Notes: a model not told the origin generated them from the letters alone. A stretch of DNA of 64,000 nt from Streptomyces sp. PT12 (GCF_003311645.1 NZ_QEST01000069.1:1-64000), one strand, 5' to 3'. Numbered from the stretch's first letter, positions 1-8,412 are shown. Translations and numbers: made by a program.

Positions 1-1
1 G

Positions 2-511
2 GCGGGAGCACACATCTCGCCCGCACTCGCGACCGACTTGCACGCCATGCAGGCCAAAGCCTTCGCGCGCACGGGAGATCACGCCTCGGCGCATCGGTGC
101 ATGCGGCTCGCGGAGGTTGCCGCCGCCAGGATCCGGAGAGACGAAGAACCCGCGGAGACGGGATACGTCCAGCCTGGACTGGTTGAGGCGCACCTTGCCG
201 AGGCGCTGATGAGCCTGGGGGACGTGAAACCCGCTCAGGAGTACGCCGTTGAAGCTGTGCACACGCAGGCGCATGCCCGAGGCCGGGTCCACCGGTTGGC
301 GACACTGACCCGTGCGGAGGTGGCAGCCGGTGAGGCCGAGCAGGCTGCCGCGACCGCCGTTGAGATGGTGCGCACCGTACAGGGGATGGAGTCGCGAAGG
401 CTTCGTGACCGGTTGGTGTCCGTGCGCCGCTCACTGTCGCGGGCGGGCGGTGCCGCGGCTGCGGATTCCGTCGAGATGATCGACGAGACGTTGCGCGTGC
501 CGCTCAGCTGA
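2..511 (+). CDS. C-terminal part of a TPR-type regulator (5' end outside window)
   Basis: The reading frame is already open at the window edge, so only the last ~169 residues are present and the true start lies upstream. The visible part is alpha-helical and rich in Ala, Glu and Arg, with helix pairs spaced like tetratricopeptide repeats (for example HLAEALMSLGDVKPAQEYA and the following helix). This matches the C-terminal half of Streptomyces XRE-type regulators, which carry an N-terminal helix-turn-helix followed by TPR-like repeats. The DNA-binding half cannot be seen, so the regulator call rests on resemblance only. A NUDIX gene follows 49 nt downstream on the same strand, a common pairing in streptomycetes. 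Confidence 0.55.
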   Translation, partial: AGAHISPALATDLHAMQAKAFARTGDHASAHRCMRLAEVAAARIRRDEEPAETGYVQPGLVEAHLAEALMSLGDVKPAQEYAVEAVHTQAHARGRVHRLATLTRAEVAAGEAEQAAATAVEMVRTVQGMESRRLRDRLVSVRRSLSRAGGAAAADSVEMIDETLRVPLS

Positions 512-560
512 AGCCCTTGGTGTGCTGGGATGGGCACTCCGAGGACGAGAGGCGACCGAC

Positions 561-1115
561 GTGCAGTGGCAGAACTTGAGCGAGCACACCGTGTACGAGA
601 ACCCGTGGGTTCGGGTCCGGCTCGCCGACGTGGAGCTGCCCGATGGCCGACACCTCGACCACTACCTCCTGCGTCAGCGGCCGGTCGCTCTGGCCACGGC
701 TGTCAACGACCGAAACGAGGTACTGCTGCTGTGGCGACACCGTTTCATCACCGACTCGTGGGGCTGGGAGATCGCCGCTGGCGTGGTCGAGGACGATGAG
801 GACATTCAGGTTGCCGCGGCCAGAGAGGTGGTCGAGGAAACCGGGTGGCGACCGGCCGGACCGTTGCACCACCTGATCACCGTCGAGCCGTCGAACGGGT
901 TCAGCGACGCTCGCCACCACGTGTACTGGTGCGAAGGGGCTGAGTATGTCGGCGAACCGGCTGACGCGATCGAGTCCGAGCGCCGTGAGTGGGTGCCGCT
1001 GGCGGATATACCAACGTTGATCTCCCGAGGGGAGATTCGCGCGGCGAACACCACCGCGGCGCTGCTCCTGCTGCATCACATGCGCTCCGGGCAGAGCGCA
1101 TCAGCGAACGGCTGA
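561..1115 (+). CDS. NUDIX hydrolase
   Basis: Predicted to hydrolyse a nucleoside diphosphate linked to another moiety; the substrate cannot be told from sequence. A full Nudix box is visible from about residue 74: G, five residues, E, seven residues, then REVVEETGW, supplying the metal-binding glutamates. The 184-residue length and the opening VYENPWVRVRLADVELPDG fit the ADP-ribose pyrophosphatase-like subgroup. I chose the GTG at 561 because homologues begin near VQWQNLSEHTVYEN and a GAGG lies just upstream; an in-frame ATG at 522 would add 13 poorly conserved residues. It is in line with the partial TPR regulator upstream and may be co-transcribed with it. Confidence 0.85.
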   Translation: MQWQNLSEHTVYENPWVRVRLADVELPDGRHLDHYLLRQRPVALATAVNDRNEVLLLWRHRFITDSWGWEIAAGVVEDDEDIQVAAAREVVEETGWRPAGPLHHLITVEPSNGFSDARHHVYWCEGAEYVGEPADAIESERREWVPLADIPTLISRGEIRAANTTAALLLLHHMRSGQSASANG

Positions 1116-1135
1116 ACACCGCGGGCGCGCGGGAA

Positions 1136-1567
1136 TCAGCGGATGCGGGCGCCGTAGACGTGGTCCACCGTCATCGTCATCAGGACCCGTCGGTCGGACA
1201 CCATGACCGAGCGATATTCATCCCAGTCCGGGTGCTCGCCCGCGGCGCGGCGGTAGTAGTCGACCAGGGCCTCGACCTCGGGGCCCGCGGGGTCGGTGCC
1301 CGGGCCCGTCAGGGTCGCGACGCCCTCGGCCGTGGCCCAAGACCAGCCGTCGGCGCTGGTGACCTCCAGGGTGGCGCGGGGATCCCTGCGCAGATTCACG
1401 GTCTTGGCGCGGCCCTCGGTCATCGAGACGAGGATGACCTCGGCGTCGGGGTCGTAGAAGGGCTGGACGGGCGAGAGTTGGGGGCGCCCGTCGGACTTGA
1501 TGGTCGCCAGCACGCCGAGTCGGCTCTCGGCGAGCAGGGCGCGCGGGTCGAACGCGGTGGTGGTCAT
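1136..1567 (-). CDS. PPOX-class F420/FMN-dependent enzyme
   Basis: A 143-residue split-beta-barrel protein of the pyridoxamine 5'-phosphate oxidase-like superfamily, most like the Rv1155-type F420-dependent group. The signature stretch SRLGVLATIKSDGRPQLSPV is at residues ~14-33, followed by VILVSMTEGRAKTVNLRRDP and a C-terminal segment ending GARIR. The likely role is cofactor-dependent reduction or flavin/F420 binding; the substrate is unknown. I chose the ATG at 1567 because MTTTAFDPRALL matches family N-termini; the frame continues upstream but with low-complexity sequence. It faces the NUDIX gene tail-to-tail with a 20-nt gap. Confidence 0.85.
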   Translation of the reverse strand: MTTTAFDPRALLAESRLGVLATIKSDGRPQLSPVQPFYDPDAEVILVSMTEGRAKTVNLRRDPRATLEVTSADGWSWATAEGVATLTGPGTDPAGPEVEALVDYYRRAAGEHPDWDEYRSVMVSDRRVLMTMTVDHVYGARIR

Positions 1568-1619
1568 GGGAGCATCATGGCCCCTCACATCGGTGGGAAG
1601 GCCAAGGGGCGCGCGGGGG

Positions 1620-2003
1620 CTACGGGGTCGGGGGAAGGGTGCCGAGGGCGCGGACCGCGCGGGGGGAGGCGCCGAGCCCGCGGCGGCAGATCTTGTTGAA
1701 CGACTGCAGGTCACCGATCCCGACCGACGCCGCGACCGAGCGGATCGGGAGGGTGGTGGCGCGCAGCAGGTGGCCCGCGCGCTCCATCCTGCGGCGCCTG
1801 ATGTGGGCCACCACCGTGTCGCCCGTCTCGGCGCGGAAGAGGCGCGTGAGGTGGTTGTGCGAGACGCCCGCCGCGCGGGCCACCGCGGGCACGGTCAACG
1901 GCTCGACCAGGCGCGACTCGATGGAGGCGATCGCCGCGGCCACGGCCCGGTGCCCGCCGCCCTCCGCGCGCTGACCGGGGACGACACGTTCGATCTCGAC
2001 CAC
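1620..2003 (-). CDS. AraC-family regulator, DNA-binding domain only
   Basis: A 127-residue protein that is essentially one AraC/XylS double helix-turn-helix domain. First helix-turn-helix: LTVPAVARAAGVSHNHLTRLF. Second: RSVAASVGIGDLQSFNKICRR, followed by the usual GASPRAVR tail. Typical AraC regulators have an N-terminal sensory domain of 100-180 residues, which is missing: upstream of the GTG at 2003 the frame has no start codon before a TGA at 2079-2081. It is either a stand-alone regulator or the surviving 3' end of a longer gene. It lies 52 nt upstream of the PPOX gene on the same strand, so it may control that gene. Confidence 0.6.
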   Translation of the reverse strand: MVEIERVVPGQRAEGGGHRAVAAAIASIESRLVEPLTVPAVARAAGVSHNHLTRLFRAETGDTVVAHIRRRRMERAGHLLRATTLPIRSVAASVGIGDLQSFNKICRRGLGASPRAVRALGTLPPTP

Positions 2004-2080
2004 TGGGTGACGCGGGTGACCAACCGGCCGACGCGCGCCGCCGCCTGAGGCCGCGAGCCGTCGATGAAAGGAGACCGTTC

Positions 2081-2377
2081 ATGAGGGGCACGGAGCTGCG
2101 TCAGCGGGTGCTCGTGCTCTATCTGTCGACGTCGGCGCTCGACAGCACGACCGTGGGCTGGGCGAACTACGACGGCACGGGCGCCACGTCGCCGACCACG
2201 GGGGACGGGGACGAGCCGCCCTACCCCGACGGGGTCGCGGCGCTGCGGGACGGGTGGCGGCTGATCCAGGCCGCGCAGCTGATCCCGCCGTATCCGGGGC
2301 ACGAGTACGACGTCTCGTTCCTCAAGCGTGAGTTCCTGTTCGAGAAGCTGGTCAAGGCGCCGGGCGCGGCGGCCTGA
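2081..2377 (+). CDS. Small conserved actinobacterial protein, function unknown
   Basis: A 98-residue soluble protein with no signal peptide or membrane segment. A strong ribosome binding site (AAAGGAG, about 8 nt before the ATG at 2081) supports the start. The stretch YPDGVAALRDGWRLIQAAQLIPPYPGHEYDVSFLKREFLFEKLV resembles a conserved hypothetical family I recall from Streptomyces genomes, with no function I can name. It lies 77 nt from the 5' end of the short AraC gene, which points the other way. I am confident that it is coding; its role is unknown. Confidence 0.7.
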   Translation: MRGTELRQRVLVLYLSTSALDSTTVGWANYDGTGATSPTTGDGDEPPYPDGVAALRDGWRLIQAAQLIPPYPGHEYDVSFLKREFLFEKLVKAPGAAA

Positions 2378-2443
2378 GCGGCGGCGACGGCGACGCCGTG
2401 AGCGGCGGCGTTTGACGGGCGGGGGCACGGGAACCCGGGGGCG

Positions 2444-2683
2444 ATGACCCATCCACCTCCCGAACCCGTGCCCCCGGAGCCGACGCCCCCGCCGGGGCCA
2501 GGGCCCGAGCCAGGGCCGCTTCCGGGACCCGTGCCGGGGCCTCCCCCGGCGCCGCCGCCGGGGCCCCCGCCCGAGCCGATGCCGCCGCCGGAGCCCGATC
2601 CCGTGCCGCCGACGCCCCCGGGCCCCGACCACCCCGAGCCCAAGCCGCAGCCCCCTCCCCCACCGGTCCCGCCCCCGACCTGA
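2444..2683 (+). CDS. Possible small proline-rich protein (79 aa)
   Basis: This open frame encodes 79 residues of which about 48 are proline, as PPPEP, PPGPGPEP and PPPPP runs. There is no signal peptide, membrane segment or catalytic motif. The ATG at 2444 has only a G-rich stretch upstream rather than a clear ribosome binding site. The opposite strand reads as Gly/Ser repeats, so the tract could equally be a non-coding G+C-rich repeat. It lies between a conserved small gene and a decayed SDR gene, in a region with signs of rearrangement. The coding call is weak. Confidence 0.35.
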   Translation: MTHPPPEPVPPEPTPPPGPGPEPGPLPGPVPGPPPAPPPGPPPEPMPPPEPDPVPPTPPGPDHPEPKPQPPPPPVPPPT

Positions 2684-2722
2684 GGGGGGGGAACCGGCGC
2701 TCGTGGGCGAGCGCGAGAGGCA

Positions 2723-2896
2723 CGGGGTTTCGGCCTGGCCGCACTCCGCCCGCCCGTCACCTGGCTCGCGCCGCTGATCAGCCAGACGCCCGCCATGGGC
2801 GCCCTGCCCACCCCGCGCGCCGCCACCGACCCCGGCGCGCTTGGCGGCCAGTGCTACGGTCCCGGCGGGCGCAACGAGGTCAAGGGCCACCCCCGC
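2723..2896 (+). pseudogene. Remnant of a short-chain dehydrogenase C-terminus
   Basis: In one frame this stretch reads LRPPVTWLAPLISQTPAMGALPT and then AATDPGALGGQCYGPGG and EVKGHPR. That order closely matches the C-terminal part of retinol-dehydrogenase-like SDRs of actinobacteria, in which MGALPTLRAATDP, GGxYYGP and E.RGHP motifs follow one another. No Rossmann GxxxGxG or YxxxK catalytic region lies upstream and there is no usable start, so only about 58 codons of a ~300-codon gene survive. The frame then runs on into the convergent SGNH hydrolase gene without the usual family ending. I read it as a decayed gene fragment. Confidence 0.6.
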
Positions 2897-2947
2897 GGTC
2901 CGGGTCCCGCGCCGGGCACTTGCAGCGCTCCCGAGCCCGCGGAGGGC

Positions 2948-3730
2948 TCACAGCACGCCCGACACCGCGGGGAACCAGGCGTCGGCGATCTTCCTGGTCC
3001 CCGCGTCGTTCGGGTGGACCCCGTCATAGGTGTCGGTCGCGGTGTCGAAGCCGGTCCACTGGTCGACCACCGTCACGGGGGACGCGGCCGTCGACAGGGC
3101 GGCGGCCCAGCCGGGGATCGCGGCGTTCAGCTCGACCACCCGCTGGGGGCAGGGGCCGCACGCGCTCGCCGCCATGGGGATGATCTGCGCGACCAGCACC
3201 ACAACCCGGGGGTTCTGCGCGCGCATCTGGCCGACGAGCACCGTGAACGCGTCGAGCACGTCCTGGGTCGTCCTGGCGCTCCACACGTCGTTCGTGCCCA
3301 GGTGCATCAGCACCACATCGGGCTGGGCGGCCGCGAGCCACGGGGGCAGCTGGTTCTGCGCGGCCATGTTCGTCGCGAGGATCCCGCCGTGCCCCTCGTG
3401 CTCGCCGTCGTGGGGGAAGCCGCAGCCCTGGGGCGCCTGGCTGCCCACGAAGTCCACATCCGTGAACCCGGCCGCCTGGAGGTCCTGCCACAGCAGGGCC
3501 CGCCAGCAGCCCGGCGAGCCGGTGATCGAGTCGCCGAGCGGCATGATCCGCACCGGCGCCTGGGTGGCCGAGGGGGCGGCGGCCTCGGCGGGCGTCTCGG
3601 CTGGGGTCTCGGCGGAGCGCGCCGAGGGCGCGAGGACCGTGGCAAAGACGGCTAGGAAGAGGGCGAGAACAAGGCCGACTCGGGCAAAACCAGAGGCACT
3701 TCTGGCAAGGGCTGTCGCAAGGGCTGTCAT
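2948..3730 (-). CDS. Secreted SGNH/GDSL-family hydrolase
   Basis: A 260-residue exported esterase-like protein. The N-terminus has a signal peptide: a basic start, a hydrophobic stretch VGLVLALFLAVFATVL, and likely cleavage after ARSA. Mature-protein landmarks are block I IMPLGDSITG (nucleophile Ser), block III LMHLGTNDVW, and block V DGVHPNDAG with the catalytic Asp and His. Paired cysteines (CW, QGCGF, ASACGPC) suggest disulfides. This resembles Streptomyces secreted acetylxylan-esterase-like SGNH enzymes, but the substrate cannot be assigned. A second, unrelated SGNH hydrolase is at 55097-56440. Confidence 0.88.
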   Translation of the reverse strand: MTALATALARSASGFARVGLVLALFLAVFATVLAPSARSAETPAETPAEAAAPSATQAPVRIMPLGDSITGSPGCWRALLWQDLQAAGFTDVDFVGSQAPQGCGFPHDGEHEGHGGILATNMAAQNQLPPWLAAAQPDVVLMHLGTNDVWSARTTQDVLDAFTVLVGQMRAQNPRVVVLVAQIIPMAASACGPCPQRVVELNAAIPGWAAALSTAASPVTVVDQWTGFDTATDTYDGVHPNDAGTRKIADAWFPAVSGVL

Positions 3731-4019
3731 CGAAGGCGCTCCTGAGCAGGAGGAAGCGCCGCCGGACGCGCGAACCGTCCCGTAGGCCCGCGCACAGCCC
3801 CCTCCGGTGGCCCCACCATTGTCCTGCGCACGCCAAGAGGCTTCAACGGCGCAAAGCGGCCATCATCGCCATGTGATCCGCGTCTCCCCCTCGCGCCGCC
3901 ATGTCACACGCGCCCCCGCGCGCCCGTCACCCCTGTGACGGCCCTCCCGCTACGGGCCGTCCCCCGTGACGGGGCACCCCCGCCGGGCGGTCGGAAGGAA
4001 CGCAAGGGAGAGACCATCG
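3731..4019. promoter_or_regulatory. Intergenic region with perfect CGTCAC-N4-GTGACG palindrome
   Basis: This is the divergent gap between the SGNH hydrolase and the MMPL remnant. At 3925-3940 there is a perfect inverted repeat, CGTCAC and GTGACG with a 4-nt spacer, the layout of a small dimeric repressor site. A second inverted repeat, ACGGCCC/GGGCCGT, follows at 3938-3960 and could form a hairpin. A ribosome binding site-like AAGGGAGAG lies just before the ATG at 4020. MMPL exporters are often controlled by TetR-type repressors, so the palindrome could be the old operator; no such regulator is present here. Confidence 0.35.
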
Positions 4020-4629
4020 ATGCTCGCGAAACTGTCGGGCTTCCTGCCCAGGCGCCGCAGGGCCGTGCTTCTCGTCGCCGCGCTGCTCGCGCTGGGGGGC
4101 GGCGCGCTGGTGTGGGGCTTCCAGGACGGCAACCTCGCCGGGCTGCTCGGGCTTCACCGAGACCGGCACGGTCGTCGGCACGGTCCCCGTGCTGCTGTTC
4201 GCGATCGCCTTGGGACTCGGCATGGACTACCAGGTGTTCATGCTCTCCCGCATCCGCGAGGAGTACGAGCGCACCGGCTCCCCCACGGAGGCCGTCGCCC
4301 TCGGCCTTCAGCGCATGGGCGGCATCGTGACCGCCGCCGCGGTCGTGCTGTCCGTGGTGTTCCTGGGATTCGCGATCTCGGACATCTCGTTCATGCAGGC
4401 CCTCGGCGTCGGCGCGCCGCTCGCCGTGCTCATGGACGCGACGCTCATCAGGGGCGCGCTGCCGCCCGCCGCGATGCGGCTCGGCGGCCGTGCGATGTGG
4501 TGGCTGCCGCCCGTACTGCGGGGCGTGCACCGGACGTTGGGGCTGAAGGAGTCCGCGGCCGGTGAGCCGCGGACCCGGAACACCGCGGAACGCGAGGAGG
4601 CTCAGCCGAGCAACACGGGAATCCGCTGA
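4020..4629 (+). pseudogene. MMPL-family transporter with internal deletion and frameshift
   Basis: Two ends of an MMPL/RND-type exporter are joined directly. The start MLAKLSGFLPRRRRAVLLVA at 4020 is the usual cytoplasmic leader plus first membrane helix. After about 45 codons, in a different frame, the sequence resumes as GTVPVLLFAIALGLGMDYQVFMLSRIREEY, the conserved C-terminal transmembrane block, and runs to a normal family ending. Family members are about 700-750 residues; here roughly 500 internal codons are gone and the frame changes at about 4150. It cannot encode a working exporter. Its 3' end overlaps the convergent P450 gene by 28 nt. Confidence 0.8.
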
Positions 4630-5816
4630 TAACCGTGCGCGATAAAGGACTCGATCGGCGTCAACTCCGTCTCCGCGAGCCGCAGATCGGGGAACCGCTC
4701 GAAGAGGGCGGGCAGCGCGATGCCCGCCTCAAGACGGCCGAGGGGCGCGCCCAGGCAGTGGTGCGCCCCATGGCCGAACGCGACGTGCTCGTGGGAGGTC
4801 CGCGTCACGTCGAACTCCCGCGCGTCGGGCCCGTGCAGCGCCGGGTCGGTGCCCGCCGCCGCGTAGAAGATGAGGATCGCGTCCCCCTTGGCGATCACCG
4901 TTCCGTCGTCCAGGGTGATGGGCTCGACGGCGTAACGCAGCGGGACCGCGGTCACCGAGGAGACGGCGCGCAGGGACTCCTCGACCACGTCGTTCCAGCT
5001 CGCCCTCCCCGCGCGGACCAGGGCGAGCTGGTCGGGGTGGCGCAGCAGCGCGTGAACGGCGTTGCCCAACAGGTTGACGGTGGTCTCGTGGCCAGCGGAG
5101 AGGATCAGCAGCAGGGTGTGGACCAGCTCCTCCTCGCTGAGCCGGTCGCCCTCGTCGTCGCGCGTGGCGATCAGCAGGCTCGTCAGGTCGTCGCCTGGAC
5201 GCTCCCGCTTGAGGGCCACAAGGCGGGTCATCTGGGCTATCTGCGCCTGGAAGTTGGCCAACGCCTCCTCGGGCGCCACCGAGGTCTTGAACGTCACCTC
5301 GACGCTGTCCCGCAGCTCGTCGCGCTCCTCGTCGGGCACGCCGATCAGCTCGCAGATCACCTGGATCGGCAGCGGGTGGTTGAACGCCGCCCGCAGGTCG
5401 ACCGCCTCGTCGCGCGGCCCGGCCGCGAGCCCGTCGAGCAGGTCGGCGGTGATGGCCTGTATGCGCCCCGTCAACGCCTTGGTGCGGCGCGCGGTGAAGG
5501 CGGGCGAGACCAGGCGGCGCAGCCGGTTGTGCTCGGCGCCGTAGGCCGTGAACATGTTCTGGACGGCGACCCACGAGAAGAACGGCCACTCCTGGGGCAC
5601 CTCGCCCGCCATGAACGCGGGCCAGTGCTGCTTCGCGTCCTTCGACACGCGCGGGTCGGCGAGCAGCTTCTTGACGAGGTCGTGCGTGACGATGGCCCAC
5701 GCCTCGTAGCCACCGGGCAGGACCACGCGGCTCGCGGGGCCCGCGGCGCGCAGACGCTCTATGTCTCCGGGTATGTCCTTGGCGGTGGGGTCGAGGACGA
5801 ACGGCTCTCGTGCCAC
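4602..5816 (-). CDS. Conservon-associated cytochrome P450 (cvnF type)
   Basis: A 404-residue P450 with all signatures: I-helix AGHETT, K-helix ESLR (the ExxR pair), and heme loop [10 protein letters not shown] with the cysteine ligand. It is the last gene of the conservon. I chose the GTG at 5816 because [18 protein letters not shown] matches P450 starts and an AAGGGA lies about 8 nt upstream; it then overlaps cvnE by 58 nt. In Streptomyces conservons a second P450 often follows the CYP157-like one. The electron donor and substrate are unknown. Unlike its upstream partner it looks catalytically intact. Confidence 0.88.
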   Translation of the reverse strand: MAREPFVLDPTAKDIPGDIERLRAAGPASRVVLPGGYEAWAIVTHDLVKKLLADPRVSKDAKQHWPAFMAGEVPQEWPFFSWVAVQNMFTAYGAEHNRLRRLVSPAFTARRTKALTGRIQAITADLLDGLAAGPRDEAVDLRAAFNHPLPIQVICELIGVPDEERDELRDSVEVTFKTSVAPEEALANFQAQIAQMTRLVALKRERPGDDLTSLLIATRDDEGDRLSEEELVHTLLLILSAGHETTVNLLGNAVHALLRHPDQLALVRAGRASWNDVVEESLRAVSSVTAVPLRYAVEPITLDDGTVIAKGDAILIFYAAAGTDPALHGPDAREFDVTRTSHEHVAFGHGAHHCLGAPLGRLEAGIALPALFERFPDLRLAETELTPIESFIAHGYQRIPVLLG

Positions 5817-7030
5817 GGGTTGGTTCCCTTCTGATCGGGTGCGATCGGGGTGAAGCGGGCGGGCAGAGCGGTCAGGGCCCGGTGGAAGGGCCCTGGTCGC
5901 CACGTCAGCTGGTCATAGGGAACGGTCAGGCGGATGTCGCACAGCCAGCTGGTGAGCCGGTCGATCGCGGTGGCCGCGATCAGCACGGCGGGCTGCTTGG
6001 CCGGGCAGGCGTGGGGCCCGGCGGCGAACGACAGGTGCGCGCCCGTGTCGGAGCGCGGCCCGGCGGGCAGCTCCGAAGGGGCGGTGTTGGCGGCGGCGTA
6101 CGAGATCAGCACGGGGGTGCCCGCCTGTATCCACGTGCCGTGCAGGTCCACGTCCCGGCGTGGGAAGTGGGTCGAGAAGTTGAGCATGGGCGGGTTGTTC
6201 CACAGGACGTCCGTGATGGCGTCCGTCGCGGTCAGCGCGCCGCTCGAGACCGTGCGGTAGTAGCGGTCGTCGGAGAGCATGCGGGCCAGGGCGTTGGCGA
6301 TCAGGTTGGTCGTCGGCTCGTGCCCCGCCGACATCGTCATCATGATCTCGTCGATGACCTCCTGGTCGGTCAGCTCGACCGGGTGCTCGAGCAGCCACGA
6401 GGTCAGATCCTGGCCAGGCTCCTTCTTCTTGAGCTCGACCAGCTCCCGCAGATAGCCGTCGAAGTCCATGATCGCGTGGTTGGCGGCCTCGGGGGACTCC
6501 GCGTCGAAGAAGGCGGCCATCGCCGTGGCCACGCGCTCGCTGTACTCGTCGGACATCCCGAACAGCGCGTTGAAGATCAGCAGCGGCAGCGTCCTGGCGT
6601 ACTCGGCCAGCAGGTCGGCCTCGCCCCTGGTGGCGAAGCCCTGGATCAGCGAGTCCGACAAGCGGTGCACCAGGTCGCGCAGCTCGAACGGCTCGATCAG
6701 CGCGAAGCTGTCGTTGATCGCCCTGCGGTAACGGGCGTGCACCTCGCCGTCGTTGTACAGGAGGTTCTGGCGCCAGGTCATCATCGGCGCGACCGGGCTG
6801 TCGGGCGGGAGGTTGTGCTGCCAGACCCGGGGGTCCTTGGAGTAGGTCTCCGGGTCCTGGAGCACTTCGAGCGCGGCGCGGTAGCCGATCACCAGCGTCG
6901 CGACGACGCCTGGTGCCAGCTCGACGGGCGCGCAGGCGCCGAACTCCCGCAGCTTGTCGAACACGGCGTACGGGTCGGCCGCGTAATCGGGGCCGTACAG
7001 CGGCACAGGGCGCGTTGCCTCGGTGGTCAC
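5759..7030 (-). CDS. cvnE: Conservon-associated atypical P450 (cvnE, CYP157-like)
   Basis: A 423-residue P450-fold protein coupled to cvnD: its GTG at 7030 overlaps the cvnD stop. The I-helix motif AGHEPT and the heme loop [10 protein letters not shown] with cysteine are present. The K-helix region where ExxR should be reads [14 protein letters not shown], so both the conserved Glu and Arg are absent. CYP157 proteins from Streptomyces conservons are known for a non-canonical K-helix, so this fits that family, although here the site has diverged further. It may bind heme and act as a partner or sensor within the conservon rather than as a standard monooxygenase. Confidence 0.87.
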   Translation of the reverse strand: MTTEATRPVPLYGPDYAADPYAVFDKLREFGACAPVELAPGVVATLVIGYRAALEVLQDPETYSKDPRVWQHNLPPDSPVAPMMTWRQNLLYNDGEVHARYRRAINDSFALIEPFELRDLVHRLSDSLIQGFATRGEADLLAEYARTLPLLIFNALFGMSDEYSERVATAMAAFFDAESPEAANHAIMDFDGYLRELVELKKKEPGQDLTSWLLEHPVELTDQEVIDEIMMTMSAGHEPTTNLIANALARMLSDDRYYRTVSSGALTATDAITDVLWNNPPMLNFSTHFPRRDVDLHGTWIQAGTPVLISYAAANTAPSELPAGPRSDTGAHLSFAAGPHACPAKQPAVLIAATAIDRLTSWLCDIRLTVPYDQLTWRPGPFHRALTALPARFTPIAPDQKGTNPWHESRSSSTPPPRTYPET

Positions 7031-7626
7031 GACTGCTCCATGGCGGGAAGGTTCAGCAGGTGCTCGGCCAGCGCGAGCAGGGCGTTCAACGATGTGGCGC
7101 GGTCGCGCGCGTCGCACGCGACCAGCGGGGTGTCGGGCGACAGGTCGAGGGCCTGGCGCAGGTCGTCCTCGGGATAGGCGGGCGAGTCGGGGAACTCGTT
7201 GAGCGCGACCGCGTACTTGATGCCCTGCTCCTCGATCATGCCCATCACCTCGTAGGAGTCGGCGATGCGGCGCGTGTCGGCGAGGATCAGGGCGCCGAGC
7301 GCGCCCCGCGTGAGGTCCTGCCACAGGGCGTGGAAACGCTTCTGGCCCGGCGTGCCGAAGAGGCACAGCGCCAGGTCGTCCCCCAGCGAGATGCGGCCGT
7401 AGTCCAGGCCCACGGTCGTCGTGGTCTTGTCGCGCACCCCGTGCAGGTGGTCCACGACGGCGCCCGTGGCCGTCATGACCTCCTCCGTCTTGAGCGGCGG
7501 GATCTCCGACAGCGTGCGGATGATCGTGGTCTTGCCGACGCCGAAGGGGCCACTGACGATGACCTTGACCAACTCCTGGTCGGGATTGCGCAGATGAATG
7601 CCTCTACTGGAGGGCGCGGAGACCAC
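7027..7626 (-). CDS. cvnD: Conservon small GTPase CvnD
   Basis: A 199-residue Ras-like GTPase of the Streptomyces conservon family. The P-loop GPFGVGKTT is near residue 27, the G3-type motif LFGTPGQKRFH near 90, and an N-E-F/xxD-type base-recognition region (VALNEFPDS) near 145. It is thought to act as a membrane-associated switch together with CvnA-C. It overlaps cvnC by 23 nt at its start (GTG at 7626) and cvnE by 4 nt at its end, so the whole set should be translated in a coupled way. The related MglA-type GTPases control cell polarity, but here the output is unknown. Confidence 0.92.
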   Translation of the reverse strand: MVSAPSSRGIHLRNPDQELVKVIVSGPFGVGKTTIIRTLSEIPPLKTEEVMTATGAVVDHLHGVRDKTTTTVGLDYGRISLGDDLALCLFGTPGQKRFHALWQDLTRGALGALILADTRRIADSYEVMGMIEEQGIKYAVALNEFPDSPAYPEDDLRQALDLSPDTPLVACDARDRATSLNALLALAEHLLNLPAMEQS

Positions 7627-7951
7627 GGATCACCCTTTCAAGGAGTTGCGTGTCGGGCTGCTCGTCGAGGATCAACGCCGCGGGCGCGCGCACGATCAGC
7701 AGCCCCTGGTCGACCAGGTCGCTGGCGAGGACCTTCACGAAGCTGACGGGCAGCGAGAGGTGGGCCGCCACCTCGGCGAGCGGCAGCGCGCCGTCCCCGA
7801 GGATCTCGAGCACCCGCTGCTCGGCGGGCGACACATCGGCCGGGATCGTCTCGACCGCCGCCCTCAGCACGGTCAGCCGGTCGAGGACGTTCCGGGTCGG
7901 ACGGGTCCGGCCACCGGTCCACACATAGGGCGGAATGAGCCGCCGGTTCAT
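7604..7951 (-). CDS. cvnC: Conservon DUF742 protein CvnC
   Basis: A 115-residue DUF742 protein. The opening MNRRLIPPYVWTGGRTRPTRN is typical (RLVRPYxxTGGRTxP in the family), and the rest folds as a winged helix (LPLAEVAAHLSLPVSFVKVLASDLVDQGLLIVRAP). It has no membrane segment. In conservons it probably bridges the sensor, roadblock protein and GTPase at the membrane. I chose the ATG at 7951 by family alignment; an in-frame start 45 nt upstream adds non-conserved residues. Its stop lies inside cvnD. Confidence 0.92.
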   Translation of the reverse strand: MNRRLIPPYVWTGGRTRPTRNVLDRLTVLRAAVETIPADVSPAEQRVLEILGDGALPLAEVAAHLSLPVSFVKVLASDLVDQGLLIVRAPAALILDEQPDTQLLERVIRGLRALQ

Positions 7952-7992
7952 GGAGAGTCTCCCTTGCGTGTGGCGACGGGACCGGCCGGGGA

Positions 7993-8412
7993 TCAACGCG
8001 CGGTGTCGGTCCTCGGTGGGCTGACCATGGCCTTGCCGAGTGTCTGTACCTGCTTCTGCATCTCGTAGGAGACGTTGTCCATCGCCACACCGGGCCCGGT
8101 GAACACCGCGAGATAGGTGCCCTCGGCGGCCGGGATCACAAAGACATAGCCGTCGAACGCCTCGACCATCACCTGGCGCAGCGGCGAGTCCTCGCCGTAG
8201 TAGGTGAGCGACGTGCCGCGGGCTGAGGCCAGGAGGGAGGCGAGCACGGCGGACAGCTTCTCCGCCGTCTCGTTGTCGAGGCCCGAGTGCGCCTCGAAGA
8301 ACCCGTCCGCCGTGACCACCATGGCGTGCTGGACGTCCGGCACCTCAAGGATGGGCGTCAGGACGAACGAGAGGTCGATCCTCGGTTTGGTGACGGGGAC
8401 TCGGGCGTTCAT
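7993..8412 (-). CDS. cvnB: Conservon roadblock/LC7 protein CvnB
   Basis: A 139-residue roadblock/LC7-domain protein, the usual second conservon product. The stretch VQHAMVVTADGFFEAHSGLDNETAEKLSAVLASLLASARG, followed by the beta-strand segment YVFVIPAAEGTYLAVFTGPG, is characteristic. These proteins dimerise and can regulate Ras-like GTPases, so it probably modulates CvnD. The start ATG overlaps the cvnA stop by 4 nt, showing translational coupling. Confidence 0.92.
   Translation of the reverse strand: MNARVPVTKPRIDLSFVLTPILEVPDVQHAMVVTADGFFEAHSGLDNETAEKLSAVLASLLASARGTSLTYYGEDSPLRQVMVEAFDGYVFVIPAAEGTYLAVFTGPGVAMDNVSYEMQKQVQTLGKAMVSPPRTDTAR

Noticed and set aside
1945-2048. Plus-strand tail reading GDDTFDLDHWVTRVTNRPTR, possibly the end of a lost gene
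   Set aside because: It overlaps the AraC start in antisense and I could not recognise a family; too short to support.
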